DNA from: Stenotrophomonas sp. MMGLT7
GTDB lineage: Bacteria > Pseudomonadota > Gammaproteobacteria > Xanthomonadales > Xanthomonadaceae
DNA: 64,000 nucleotides
Direction: 5' to 3'
NCBI RefSeq assembly: GCF_021168555.1
Contig: NZ_JAJOZS010000007.1
Span: 62,001-126,000, forward strand
Made by a program: the position numbers and the translations under genes. The first letter of the stretch is position 1. Every line of letters begins with the position of its first letter. The notes below the pieces were generated by a model, which ran no database searches, was not told the origin of the DNA, and saw nothing but the letters and a program-made list of their open reading frames with translations. This document shows positions 47,397 through 56,195 of the stretch, in pieces.

Positions 47397-49034
47397 TCAC
47401 CTGCCAGCCCCCAAATCTGCACGCCAGGGCAGCAGCTGCCAGCCGTCGCCATCGACATGCAGCCGCAGTTGCAGCCCCAGCCGGTCCAGGAAGACCTCGT
47501 CGTGGGAGGCCACCAGCAAGGCCCCGGGGTACGCCGCCAGCATCTGCTCCAGCGCCTGCAGCGACGGCAGGTCGAGATGGTTGCCGGGTTCGTCCAGCAG
47601 CAGCAGTTCCGGCGGATGCCGTGCATGCAGTACGCAGGCCAGCGCCGCCTTGAGCCGCTCGCCGCCGCTGAGCAGGCCGCTGGCGACGCCGATACGCGCC
47701 GCGTCCAGTCCCAGCAGCGCCAGCCGCGTGCGCAGCAGCGACTGCGCAGCGGCCGGGTTGGCCGCCTGCATCTGCTCCAGCACCGAGCGGTCCGGGTCCA
47801 GCAGATCCAGACGCTGGTCCAGGCAGGCGGTGGCGACGTGGGTCCGGCAGATGCCCGCCGCCGGCGCCAGTTGCCCGGACAGCACGCGCAGCAGCGACGA
47901 CTTGCCGGCGCCGTTGCCGCCGGTCAGGGCGACGCGCTGGCCGGTGGTGACGACGAGATCGAGCGCATGCGCATGTGCAGGCCCGAACGGCAGCCGCATT
48001 CCCTCCAGCGTGGCGGCCGTGCGCCGATGCAGGTCCGCCGGCAGCGGCGCCAGCACGGCGATGTCCTGTTCCTGCCCGGCTTCCCGCACCGCCTCGCGCA
48101 CGTTGGCATCGAGCTGCTCGCACTCGGCGGCCTGGAGCTGGCGCAGGCGCCCGGCGCTGGCCTGGCTGCGATCCTTCTGCCGGTCCAGCAGGATCTTCGC
48201 CTGGTTGGCGTCGCGCGCCTCGCGGTTGCCGCGCGCGCTGCGCCGCTGCATGCGTTCGTGCTGTTCCTGCAAGGCGCGCTCGCCGCGCTGGCGCTCGAGC
48301 CGGCGCTGCTGCAGCCGTTGCTGCGCCGCCTGCCGCTCCTGCGCGCGGCACTGCGCGTAGAACGCATAGCCGCCGCCGTAGTCGCGCAATCCGGCCGGCG
48401 ACAGTTCGACGATGCGGCCCATCGTCTGCAGCAGCTCGCGGTCGTGGCTGACCACCAGCAGGCCGCGCGGCCATTGCCCGAGCTGCTCGATCAGGCGCAG
48501 CCGATGCGCGCGGTCCAGATGGTTGCTCGGTTCGTCGAGGATCAGGAAGTCGGCCTGCGCCAGCCATGCGCCGGCCAGCGCCACCCGCATCGCCTCGCCG
48601 CCGCTCAGGCGCGCGGCCGGCGTGGAGGCGTCGAGGCCGCCGAGTCCCTGCCGCTGCAGTTCGGCCGCCAGCCGCGCGGCAAGATCCCAGTCCTCGCCCA
48701 CGCGTTCGAAATCGGCAACGTCGCAGCTGCCGGCCTCGATCCGTTCCAGCGCGGCCAGCGTGCCGGCAACGCCAGCCAGCGTGGCCACGCTGTCGCCCGG
48801 TGCACAGGCGACCTGCTGCGGCAGGTAGTGCACGCGGCCCGGACGCCGGCAACGGCCGCAGGATGGTTCGAGTTCGCCGGCCAGGATGCGTGCGAGCACG
48901 CTCTTGCCCACGCCGTTGCGTCCGACCAGTCCGGTCGGGGTGGAATCGAACTGCGCGTCGAGCGCGGGGAACAGGCGCCTGCCATCGGGCAGGACGTGCG
49001 AAACGCCTTCGAGCGAAAGCGACGGATGCGTCAT
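47397..49034 (-). CDS. ABC-F family ATPase
   Basis: A 545-residue soluble protein with two ATPase domains. The first has Walker A GRNGVGKS, signature LSGGEAMR and Walker B FLILDEPSNHLD. A charged linker (ERQAAQQRLQQRRLERQRGE...) joins it to the second: GGNGAGKSS, LSGGERLK and LLLLDEPGNHLD. ABC-F proteins act on the ribosome, either as translation factors or in antibiotic protection; which applies here is not readable. The start at 49034 is preferred over an in-frame Met seven codons upstream. Confidence 0.92.
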   Translation of the reverse strand: MTHPSLSLEGVSHVLPDGRRLFPALDAQFDSTPTGLVGRNGVGKSVLARILAGELEPSCGRCRRPGRVHYLPQQVACAPGDSVATLAGVAGTLAALERIEAGSCDVADFERVGEDWDLAARLAAELQRQGLGGLDASTPAARLSGGEAMRVALAGAWLAQADFLILDEPSNHLDRAHRLRLIEQLGQWPRGLLVVSHDRELLQTMGRIVELSPAGLRDYGGGYAFYAQCRAQERQAAQQRLQQRRLERQRGERALQEQHERMQRRSARGNREARDANQAKILLDRQKDRSQASAGRLRQLQAAECEQLDANVREAVREAGQEQDIAVLAPLPADLHRRTAATLEGMRLPFGPAHAHALDLVVTTGQRVALTGGNGAGKSSLLRVLSGQLAPAAGICRTHVATACLDQRLDLLDPDRSVLEQMQAANPAAAQSLLRTRLALLGLDAARIGVASGLLSGGERLKAALACVLHARHPPELLLLDEPGNHLDLPSLQALEQMLAAYPGALLVASHDEVFLDRLGLQLRLHVDGDGWQLLPWRADLGAGR

Positions 49035-49206
49035 GCGGTACTCCATTGGATGCAATGCACGGGCCGGTCCTGGACGGACGGGCGGCGGCGTTGCCGTCAG
49101 TGCGACGGCGGCATCAATGGCGCATCGGACGAATACTCACGTGGTGATGGATGCGGCAAGTGTAATCGCAGGCACCCGGCATGTGATCCGCTGCCGGCCA
49201 CCGCGT

Positions 49207-49725
49207 TCAGCCGGCGGCAAACGCCGGGTGATACTCGACCTCGGCCAGCGGCAGCAGGCGGTCGCCGAAGGCGATGGCCTGGAAGCATCCCGGCGGCGCC
49301 CCGGGCAGCACCAGGCCGGGTTCGGCATGGAAGCCGCAGCGTCGGTAGAACGCCGGATCGCCCAGCACCACGCAGCCGGCCGCGCCACGCGCGCGCAGCT
49401 CGTCCAGCACCGCGCCGACCAGCCGGGTGCCGATGCCGCGGCGCCGGTGGCCCGGCCCGACCGACACCGGCCCCAGTCCGTACCAGCCCGGCGTGCCGTC
49501 GGACAGGGTCACCGGCGAGGCGGCCGCATGCCCGACCACGTAGCCCTCGTGCTCGGCCACCCGCGACACCGCCAGCGCGCCATCGGCCCGCAGCGCGGCG
49601 ACGATGCGCTGTTCGTCGTGGCGGCTGTGCTCCACCTCGAAGAACGCCACCAGGGTCAGCACCTCGATCGCGTCGATGTCGGCATCGGTCTCGGCGCGCA
49701 GGACGATGCCGTCCGCCGCGCTCAC
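49207..49725 (-). CDS. GNAT-family N-acetyltransferase
   Basis: A 172-residue acyltransferase with the acetyl-CoA-binding motif GHRRRGIGTRLV and the strand GLGPVSVGP before it, close to the YhbS-like GNAT subgroup (DPAFYRRCGF). The acceptor is unknown. The GTG start at 49725 overlaps the stop of the hydrolase gene upstream (GTGA), so the two are coupled. Confidence 0.9.
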   Translation of the reverse strand: MSAADGIVLRAETDADIDAIEVLTLVAFFEVEHSRHDEQRIVAALRADGALAVSRVAEHEGYVVGHAAASPVTLSDGTPGWYGLGPVSVGPGHRRRGIGTRLVGAVLDELRARGAAGCVVLGDPAFYRRCGFHAEPGLVLPGAPPGCFQAIAFGDRLLPLAEVEYHPAFAAG

Positions 49726-50291
49726 AGCGACTCCAGCAGTTCGGCGAAGGCGCGCGCGGAGGCGTCCACGTGCGCGGACAGGCGGTGGCTGTCGTCGAGC
49801 AGCAGCAGCCGTGCCGAGCGCTGCCGCGACCACTCGATCACCTCGGCCACCGGGATCACCTCGTCGTGCCAGGCCATCACCACCGAGGTCGGCACGCGCG
49901 CCGCATCCAGCCCCGGCAGCGGTCCCATCGTGGTCGGCGGCACCATCAGGAACAGCCCGGCCACCGGCACCTGCAGCGATACCCGCGCCGCGATGTAGGA
50001 CCCGAGGCTGGAACCGGCCAGCACCAGCGGTCCGCGCGCGGCTGCCGCACGCGCGAGTCCAAGCAGGCGCTGCTGGCGCGCGGGCAGGTCGCCGACCTTG
50101 CTCACTTCGCGGCGCGCGTCCAGGTCGGTGTAGTCCGGGCGTTCGTGGCTCCAGCCCAGGCGCTGCGCCACTTCGGCCAGCGCGGTCACCTTGGTGGCGT
50201 CCGGGCCGCTCTCGAACCCGTGGGACAGGATGCAGTGCCCCTTCAGCGGGCGGTTGCCGGCCCGGCGGGGCGAATCGATGTATGCGCTCAT
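49722..50291 (-). CDS. small alpha/beta hydrolase (RBBP9/YdeN-like)
   Basis: A 189-residue hydrolase with an HG motif (CILSHGFESG), the nucleophile Ser in AGSSLGSYIAA, a late Asp in WHDEVIP, and His in DDSHRL. This is the serine-hydrolase layout of the RBBP9/YdeN group. Its substrate is unknown. It overlaps the GNAT gene by four bases. ampD is divergent from its start, 22 bp away. Confidence 0.85.
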   Translation of the reverse strand: MSAYIDSPRRAGNRPLKGHCILSHGFESGPDATKVTALAEVAQRLGWSHERPDYTDLDARREVSKVGDLPARQQRLLGLARAAAARGPLVLAGSSLGSYIAARVSLQVPVAGLFLMVPPTTMGPLPGLDAARVPTSVVMAWHDEVIPVAEVIEWSRQRSARLLLLDDSHRLSAHVDASARAFAELLESL

Positions 50292-50313
50292 GCGCGAATG
50301 CTAGCATCGGCCC

Positions 50314-50904
50314 ATGTCCTCCCCGCTCCCCGCCGATGCCGCCGAAGGCGGCGCAGCCGTCCGCATCCAGGCGCTGCCCTACGAACACCTGCTGGCGTCG
50401 CGCGAGGTAGCCACGATCGACCTGGTGGTGATCCACTGCACCGAGCTGCCCGACCTGGCGATGGCGCGCGAGTACGGCGAGCGCGTACTGTACGCGGACG
50501 GCACCGGCAATAGCGGGCACTACTACATCGACCGCGATGGCGGCATCGTCCGCTATGTCGCCCACGAGCGCATCGCCCACCACGTGCGCGGCTACAACCC
50601 GCGCTCGCTCGGCATCGAGCTGGTCAACCGCGGGCGCTACCCGCACTGGCTGGACTCGCGCCACCAGGCGATGGACGAACCCTACCCCGACGCGCAGATC
50701 GCTGCCCTGGCCCGGCTGCTGCGGCAGCTGGCCGCCACGCTGCCGGCGCTGCGCTTCGTCGCCGGCCACGAGGAGCTGGACACCGAGCGCGAGCCGGCCA
50801 GCGACGACCCCGCGCTGAGCGTGCCGCGCAAGCGCGATCCCGGCCCGCTGTTCCCCTGGCAGGCGCTGATGGCGCAGGTACCGCTACAGCGCTTCGCGCC
50901 GTGA
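50314..50904 (+). CDS. AmpD-like 1,6-anhydro-MurNAc-L-alanine amidase
   Basis: A 196-residue cytoplasmic amidase_2 protein with no signal peptide. It keeps the zinc ligands (His in VVIHCTE, His in VAGHEEL, Asp in RKRDPGP) and the catalytic Glu in GIELVNRG. It should trim the stem peptide from anhydro-muropeptides during cell-wall recycling, which in many gammaproteobacteria also tunes AmpR-controlled beta-lactamase. The ending PGPLFPW is typical of AmpD. No ampE or ampG is nearby. Confidence 0.88.
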   Translation: MSSPLPADAAEGGAAVRIQALPYEHLLASREVATIDLVVIHCTELPDLAMAREYGERVLYADGTGNSGHYYIDRDGGIVRYVAHERIAHHVRGYNPRSLGIELVNRGRYPHWLDSRHQAMDEPYPDAQIAALARLLRQLAATLPALRFVAGHEELDTEREPASDDPALSVPRKRDPGPLFPWQALMAQVPLQRFAP

Positions 50905-50948
50905 TCCGTGCCGGTGCTCCGCGGCCGGCACGTCGCGGCATGGGTGCC

Positions 50949-51016
50949 GTAGGAGCGACTTCAGTCGCGATGGGGCTCTACCGGTGAAGCCCCATCGCGA
51001 CTGAAGTCGCTCCTAC
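50949..51016. repeat. REP-like inverted repeat, family 1, copy 3
   Basis: A 68-bp palindrome starting GTAGGAGCGACTTCAGTCGC. It is followed directly by a decaying ladder of shorter arms (GTCGCTCCTACGG, CGTTCCTGCAG, TTGCTCCTGCGG) to about 51053. It lies between ampD-like and DUF1684 genes, which are convergent. Confidence 0.9.
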
Positions 51017-51083
51017 AGTCGCTCCTACGGCGTTCCTGCAGTTGCTCCTGCGGCCGTCCGCATGATTCGCCGGGCAGGCCGTG

Positions 51084-51998
51084 TCAGCGCGTCCAGGCGT
51101 AGTTCTTCTCGCCGGCGGTGATCGAAAGATCCAGGCGGTTCTCGGCCGGCGCCAGCGGGCACACCACGTGCGCGGTGAACGCGCATGGCGGATTCTCGGC
51201 ACGGTTGAAGTCCAGCACGATGCGGCCGTTCTCTGGCCTGCCCGCCTCCAGGTAGCGCGCGCCGCCGTAGGTCTCGCGGCCGCTGGTGCGGTCGGCGAAC
51301 AGGAAGAACAGGCTGTCGCGGCCGGCATCCAGGACCGGCAGCAGGCGGAAACGGCGGCCGTCGCGCTCGAACACCGCCTCGCCCGGCACCTGCGAAGGCT
51401 GCGGCGTGGCGATCGACGTCAGCAAGGTGAGCGATCGCGGCGGCACGAACGGATGCCAGTCGGCGACGATGCGCCAGGACGGATCGAGCGGGAAGTACTC
51501 GATGCCGCGGAAGTCGCGCCGCGCCGGCGCGGCCGGATCGCGGAAGCGCCAGCCGAAGGTGTTGCCGTGCCTGACCACGTGGAACTGGCCCTGCCCCACG
51601 TCGAGCGGCCGGCTGCGCGACTGCCCGGGCGGCCAGGCGAGTTCGACGCGTCCGGCCCCGGCCACGCCCCGCGCGGGCGCCGCCTCGAACCAGACCCGGT
51701 CCTCGCGGTCCAGCTCGACCACGCCCAGCCGCGCCGGGCCATCGGGCAGCACGATCTCGTTGCCCGGGTCCCGGCCGATCCGATGGCGGCCGTGCCGCAG
51801 CGGTCCGGAACCGATGTAGCTCAGCCAGCCATCGGGGGCACGCAGCGTGGCCACGCGCTCGCGGCGCCACTGCTCGATCCGCCGCAGATAGTCCGCGTCG
51901 GCAGCCGGCACCGACAGCGCACTGGCCGGGCGGTCGGCCGAGCAGCCGACGATCGATGCCAGCAGGCATCCTGCAACGATCAGACTCGTCCAACGCAT
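51084..51998 (-). CDS. DUF1684 lipoprotein
   Basis: A 304-residue protein with a lipoprotein signal (LLASIVGCSAD). The mature part has the DUF1684 features: WRRERVATLRAPDGWLSYIG, ARLGVVELDRE, and the C-terminal GGARYLEAGRPENGRIVLDFNRAENPPCAFT. DUF1684 proteins are small all-beta domains of unknown role. Confidence 0.85.
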   Translation of the reverse strand: MRWTSLIVAGCLLASIVGCSADRPASALSVPAADADYLRRIEQWRRERVATLRAPDGWLSYIGSGPLRHGRHRIGRDPGNEIVLPDGPARLGVVELDREDRVWFEAAPARGVAGAGRVELAWPPGQSRSRPLDVGQGQFHVVRHGNTFGWRFRDPAAPARRDFRGIEYFPLDPSWRIVADWHPFVPPRSLTLLTSIATPQPSQVPGEAVFERDGRRFRLLPVLDAGRDSLFFLFADRTSGRETYGGARYLEAGRPENGRIVLDFNRAENPPCAFTAHVVCPLAPAENRLDLSITAGEKNYAWTR

Positions 51999-52162
51999 GC
52001 ATACCCCGCGGTTGCCGCACTGCCTTCCATGTCGTGAACGCGACCGTCCTGAAGCCGCCCGTCCGCGTCACAGTATGGAGGGCACGGCGGGCGGGCGATT
52101 GCGACCTTCCTCGAAGATTCGCATATCAACCACGGCCGCCGCGTTCCGGCGCGTGGCCGGGC

Positions 52163-52966
52163 TCAGCGCACCTGTTCCAGGTGACGGCGCAGGTTGAGCA
52201 GGATCGCGGCGGTGGCGCCCCAGATGCGCTGGCCGGGCCAGGCGTACTCGAGCACGCGCCGCGGCCGGCCGCGGAACTGGATCTCGATGCTGCGCAGGTT
52301 GTCCGGGTCCATCAGGAACGCAAGCGGCACCTCGAACACCTCGGCCACCTCGTCCGGCGACGGCCGCGCCACGAAGCCCGGATCGACCACGCCCACCACC
52401 GGCATCACGCGAAAGCCGCTGACCGTGACGAACGGATCCAGGTAGCCCAGCGGCCGTACCTGCTCCGCATCCAGCGCGATCTCCTCGCGGCTCTCGCGCA
52501 GCGCCGCGGCCACCGCGTCGCGATCGCCCGGCTCCACCCGGCCGCCGGGAAAGCTCACCTGCCCGCCGTGGTGGCGCAGCCCGTCGTTGCGCCGGGTCAA
52601 CAGCACGCCGGTGCCCTGCGGCCGCGGCACCAGCGCCGCCAGCACCGCGGCCTCGGCCGGCTGGCCGCTGGGCGCCAGGTCGATCAGTTCCTCGTGGTTC
52701 CAGCCCGGCCCGTGCGGCGGCGCATCCAGCGGATACAGCGCCCGCAGCAGCTGCTCGCGCTCGGGCAACTGCTCGTCGAACGGCGGGCGATGGCGCCGCG
52801 CGCGCGCGCTCAGCACCTGCTCCATGAAAGCCAGCCGCTGCTCGTCGCTCATGCTCGGCCACCTGCCGATCTCTTCGCCGCTGCGCCAGCACCCGGAACA
52901 CAGGCCTGCCTCGCCGAGCGAGCAGACACCGATGCAGGGGCTGGGTACAGCACGGGACACTTCCAT
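52163..52966 (-). CDS. DUF1289-NUDIX fusion, CoA pyrophosphatase-like
   Basis: A 267-residue protein with two parts. Residues about 8-50 match DUF1289, a short Cys-rich domain with CIGVC and CSGCWRSGEEIGRW. Residues about 90-260 form a NUDIX hydrolase with the NUDIX-like box FPGGRVEPGD...ALRESREEIAL and the CoA pyrophosphatase-like GYLDPFVTVSGFRVMPVVG. It may cleave CoA to 4'-phosphopantetheine and 3',5'-ADP. In E. coli CoA-pyrophosphatase NudL has no such N-terminus. The start at 52966 is the first Met before DUF1289. Confidence 0.85.
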   Translation of the reverse strand: MEVSRAVPSPCIGVCSLGEAGLCSGCWRSGEEIGRWPSMSDEQRLAFMEQVLSARARRHRPPFDEQLPEREQLLRALYPLDAPPHGPGWNHEELIDLAPSGQPAEAAVLAALVPRPQGTGVLLTRRNDGLRHHGGQVSFPGGRVEPGDRDAVAAALRESREEIALDAEQVRPLGYLDPFVTVSGFRVMPVVGVVDPGFVARPSPDEVAEVFEVPLAFLMDPDNLRSIEIQFRGRPRRVLEYAWPGQRIWGATAAILLNLRRHLEQVR

Positions 52967-53170
52967 TGATCTATTGGCCGGACAAGCGTAGCGCGATTCT
53001 CCCATCGCGACATGGGCGCGCGGAGCATGGCCGCGCGGAACCGGTACCGGCGTGCCGCGATCGCGGGCCGGTCCCATGCGGCGGGCGCGACCGATGTCCG
53101 GATTCGATGGACATCCGGGCGTGGCCCCGACCCGCCGGGTTTCCCGGAAGTCGGCGGGCGATCCCTCCCC

Positions 53171-53208
53171 CAAAAGCAATGCGCCGGCCCCTCGCAGGGC
53201 CGGCGCAT
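53171..53208 (-). terminator. intrinsic terminator after the FKBP gene
   Basis: On the minus strand a 12-bp perfect stem (ATGCGCCGGCCC / GGGCCGGCGCAT, 53179-53208) with a 6-base loop is followed by TGCTTTTGG. It lies 25 bp past the FKBP stop and upstream of the NUDIX-fusion gene. The short T-run makes it moderate in strength. Confidence 0.75.
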
Positions 53209-53232
53209 CGTCGATCGAACGGATGCCGCAGG

Positions 53233-53934
53233 TTACTTGACGCTGACCAGCTTGATCTCGAACTGCACCGCCACGTTCGGCGGGAACGGCGTGCGCGGAT
53301 CGGCGCCGTAGGCCTTGTCCGGCGGCAGGGTGACTTCCCACTTGGAGCCGGCCGGCATCTGCAGCAGGGTGTCGCGCATGGCCTGCATCTCCACCTCGCT
53401 GACCTTGATCGAGGGGATCTGCTGGGCCGGGCGGGCCTCGGTCGGACGCTGGCCGTAGGGGAACGGACCGGCCACTTCCAGCTGCACGGTGCTGGCCTGG
53501 GTCGGCTTGGCGCCGTTGCCGGTCTCGATCACGCGGTACTGCACGCCGCTGGGCAGGGTCTGCACGCCGGACTTGGCCTTGTTCTGCGCGATGAACTGGT
53601 CGCTCTTGGTCTTGTTCTCGGCAGCGGCCTTGTCGTACTCGGCCTTGGCCTGCTGGGCACGGCCCTGCTCGCGCTTCTGGAAGGCCTCCACGGCCGGGCG
53701 CAGCTGTTCGGCGGTGATCGCCGGCTGCTTCTTGGCGTAGGCGTCCTGCAGGCCCTTGACCACCGAATTGATGTCCAGCTGCTCGCCGCGCGCGGTCAAC
53801 TCGGCAAGGTTGTTGCCGTAGTCGTAGCCGAAGTAGTAGCTCAGCTTGCCCTTCTCGGACGAGGTGTCCTGGGCGAACGCATTGCCCGTCAGGGCCAGGG
53901 CCGCGACGGCGACCGCGATAGAACGCAACTTCAT
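53233..53934 (-). CDS. Mip-like FKBP periplasmic protein with a degenerate active site
   Basis: A 233-residue exported protein. After a signal peptide (MKLRSIAVAVAALALTGNAFA) comes an FKBP_N dimerisation domain (KLSYYFGYDYGNNLAEL, then long helices rich in Lys/Ala/Gln). The C-terminal FKBP-like domain starts SGVQYRVIETGNG but has VQLEVAGPFPYGQRP where active FKBPs have V-x-Y-TG...FDSS, and EMQAM in place of PGW. The start at 53934 follows GGAG. The domain may act as a chaperone rather than an isomerase. Confidence 0.88.
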   Translation of the reverse strand: MKLRSIAVAVAALALTGNAFAQDTSSEKGKLSYYFGYDYGNNLAELTARGEQLDINSVVKGLQDAYAKKQPAITAEQLRPAVEAFQKREQGRAQQAKAEYDKAAAENKTKSDQFIAQNKAKSGVQTLPSGVQYRVIETGNGAKPTQASTVQLEVAGPFPYGQRPTEARPAQQIPSIKVSEVEMQAMRDTLLQMPAGSKWEVTLPPDKAYGADPRTPFPPNVAVQFEIKLVSVK

Positions 53935-54100
53935 TGGATTGTTTTCTCCAGGGTGGTGGCACAGGACGGGCATACCGCCTGAGATGACGCGTTAGGATAG
54001 CCGCCGCAACGGGTGACCGCCACTGACGCCTGGAGGCTGTGACAGTGGGCGCTGGCGGGAGTTCCCCTTCACTTTTCCTTTACATCACCAGGGATTACCG

Positions 54101-54883
54101 ATGTCCGAGCCGATCGTCACGACCCTAGACCGCGACGCCGTCCGCATCCTCACCGTCAACCGCCCGGACAAGCTCAATGCCCTGAACCGGCAGACGCTGG
54201 AGACGCTGGACCAGGCATTCGCGGCCGCCGCCACGGACGCTGCGGTACGCGTGGTGGTGCTCACCGGTGCCGGCGCCAAGGCCTTCGTGGCCGGCGCCGA
54301 CATCGCCGAGATGAACCGGCTCACCCCGCCGCAGGGGCGCGACTTCTCGCTGCTGGGCCAGCGGCTGATGCAGCGGATCGAACGCCTGCCCAAGCCGGTC
54401 GTCGCAATGGTGAACGGCTACGCACTGGGCGGCGGCCTGGAACTGGCCATGGCCTGCCACCTGCGGGTGGCCGCCGAGTCGGCCAGGCTGGGCCAGCCGG
54501 AGATCAACCTGGGCCTGATCCCCGGCTTCGGCGGCACCCAGCGGCTGCTGCGCCTGGCCGGCCGCGCGGCGGCGCTCGAGCTGTGCCTGCTGGGCAGCCC
54601 GGTCACCGCCGCGCGCGCGTTCGAGCTGGGCATCGTCAACCGCGTCGTCGCCGATGCAGAACTGGAGGCGCAGACCCTGCAGATCGCCGAACAGCTGGCG
54701 CGCTCGGCGCCGCTCGCCCTGCGCGGGGTGCTCGACGCGGTGCTGGCCGGCGGCGAATGCGCGCTGGAGCAGGGCCTGGAATTCGAGACCGCGCAGTTCG
54801 GGCTGCTGTTCGCCACCGAGGACATGCGCGAAGGCACCGGCGCCTTCCTGGAACGCCGCAAGCCGCGGTTCGCCAACCGCTGA
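54101..54883 (+). CDS. enoyl-CoA hydratase/isomerase family protein
   Basis: A 260-residue crotonase-fold protein with the oxyanion-hole segments KAFVAGADIAEM and NGYALGGGLELAMACHLRVA, and the two catalytic Glu positions in GQPEINLGLIPGFGGT. It fits a hydratase in fatty-acid or amino-acid degradation. It precedes a small gene and nth with short gaps (8 bp), so they are likely one operon. Confidence 0.92.
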   Translation: MSEPIVTTLDRDAVRILTVNRPDKLNALNRQTLETLDQAFAAAATDAAVRVVVLTGAGAKAFVAGADIAEMNRLTPPQGRDFSLLGQRLMQRIERLPKPVVAMVNGYALGGGLELAMACHLRVAAESARLGQPEINLGLIPGFGGTQRLLRLAGRAAALELCLLGSPVTAARAFELGIVNRVVADAELEAQTLQIAEQLARSAPLALRGVLDAVLAGGECALEQGLEFETAQFGLLFATEDMREGTGAFLERRKPRFANR

Positions 54884-54891
54884 GCCCCGCC

Positions 54892-55260
54892 ATGACCCGG
54901 AAGCCAGATGCCACCGGAACCCTGCACCAGCGCCTGTTCGAGCAGGTACGGGCCGACGACCTCGATGCCGCGATCGCGGCCGGCCTGATGGACTACACGC
55001 CGGCGCCGGCCGACGAGCCGGGCCAGGCGGCCGTGCTGCTGGCCGCGCAACGGCGCCTGCGCGATGCCTGGGCCGCGCGCGAGCGCTATCGCGCGCGCGC
55101 CGCGCGGCTGCAGCGTCGTGCCGCCGAGCGCGAGGCCCGCCGCCGTGCCGTGGCCGCCGCTGCCGCTCCGGCCGCCGACAGCAAGCCGGCATTGCCGCCG
55201 GCGGTCGCCGCCGTGCTGGCCCGCGCCAAGGCCAAGGCCGAGGGCCGTTCCAGCCAATGA
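54892..55260 (+). CDS. small basic protein upstream of nth
   Basis: A 122-residue protein rich in Ala and Arg with a helical C-terminal half (charged repeats such as RAARLQRRAAEREARRR). I recognise no domain. It starts eight bases after the hydratase stop and its stop overlaps the nth start (ATGA), so it is coupled to nth. It has no signal peptide or membrane segment and could bind nucleic acid, but this is only a guess from charge. Confidence 0.7.
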   Translation: MTRKPDATGTLHQRLFEQVRADDLDAAIAAGLMDYTPAPADEPGQAAVLLAAQRRLRDAWAARERYRARAARLQRRAAEREARRRAVAAAAAPAADSKPALPPAVAAVLARAKAKAEGRSSQ

Positions 55261-55937
55261 ACACCACCACGCCTGCCCGCGTCCGCCGCGGGCCCACGCT
55301 CACGCGCGCGGAGATCCACGAACTGTTCTCGCGCCTGCGCGAACTCGATCCGCACCCGACCACCGAGCTGGAGTACCACACCCCGTTCGAGCTGCTGGTG
55401 GCGGTGATGCTGTCGGCGCAGGCCACCGACGTGGGCGTCAACAAGGCCACCCGCAAGCTCTACCCGGTGGCCAATACCCCGGCCGCGATCCTGGCGCTGG
55501 GCGAGGAAGGCCTGAAGCGCTACATCGCCACCATCGGCCTGTTCAACGGCAAGGCGAAGAACGTCATCGCCACCTGCCGCATCCTGCTCGACCAGTACGG
55601 CGGCCAGGTGCCGCGCGATCGCCAGGCGCTCGAAGCCCTGCCCGGCGTCGGCCGCAAGACCGCCAACGTGGTGCTCAACACCGCCTTCGGCGAACCGACC
55701 ATCGCGGTGGACACGCACATCTTCCGCGTCGCCAACCGCACCGGGCTGGCGCCGGGCAAGGACGTGCGCGCGGTCGAGGACCGGCTGCTGAAGGTGGTGC
55801 CCGCCGAGTTCATGCAGGACGCGCACCACTGGCTGATCCTGCATGGCCGCTACGTATGCAAGGCGCGCAGGCCGGACTGCCCGCAATGCGTGATCCGCGA
55901 CCTGTGCCGCTACAAGGACAAGACCACGGAGCGCTGA
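55257..55937 (+). CDS. nth: endonuclease III
   Basis: A DNA glycosylase/AP lyase for oxidised pyrimidines. The 226-residue product has the helix-hairpin-helix with catalytic Lys (LPGVGRKTANVVL), catalytic Asp in VDTHIFRV, and the 4Fe-4S loop C-x6-C-x2-C-x5-C near the end (CKARRPDCPQCVIRDLC). Start overlaps the preceding stop by four bases. Confidence 0.97.
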   Translation: MNTTTPARVRRGPTLTRAEIHELFSRLRELDPHPTTELEYHTPFELLVAVMLSAQATDVGVNKATRKLYPVANTPAAILALGEEGLKRYIATIGLFNGKAKNVIATCRILLDQYGGQVPRDRQALEALPGVGRKTANVVLNTAFGEPTIAVDTHIFRVANRTGLAPGKDVRAVEDRLLKVVPAEFMQDAHHWLILHGRYVCKARRPDCPQCVIRDLCRYKDKTTER

Positions 55938-55977
55938 CTCCGCTGATCCAGTCCGTCCCGCCGCACGAGCGAGATCT

Positions 55978-56045
55978 GTAGGAGCGACTTCAGGCGCGAT
56001 GGGGCTCTACCGGTAGAGCCCCATCGCGACTGAAGTCGCTCCTAC
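55978..56045. repeat. REP-like inverted repeat, family 1, copy 4
   Basis: A 68-bp inverted repeat beginning GTAGGAGCGACTTCAGGCGC, with one arm mismatch (AGGCGC for AGTCGC). Two more degenerate arms follow (ACGGGCGCTCCTGCAGG, TTGCGCCTGCGG). It lies 40 bp after nth, in front of metN. Confidence 0.9.
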
Positions 56046-56195
56046 GGTCTACGGGCGCTCCTGCAGGTTGCGCCTGCGGTAGAGCCGTAGTCACGCCGGA
56101 CCGGTGGCGGCTGCCTGGCGCCGCCAAACTTGCTAGGCTCCGCGGGCGGGCTCGGTCGGAGCCCGCTTGCGCATGCGGGAGCACCATCGAGCGCC

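Noticed and set aside
56046-56195. A SAM riboswitch upstream of metNIQ
   Set aside because: No recognisable SAM-I-like stem set or terminator is seen. The region holds worn REP arms and a short CCCGC/GCGGG hairpin only.
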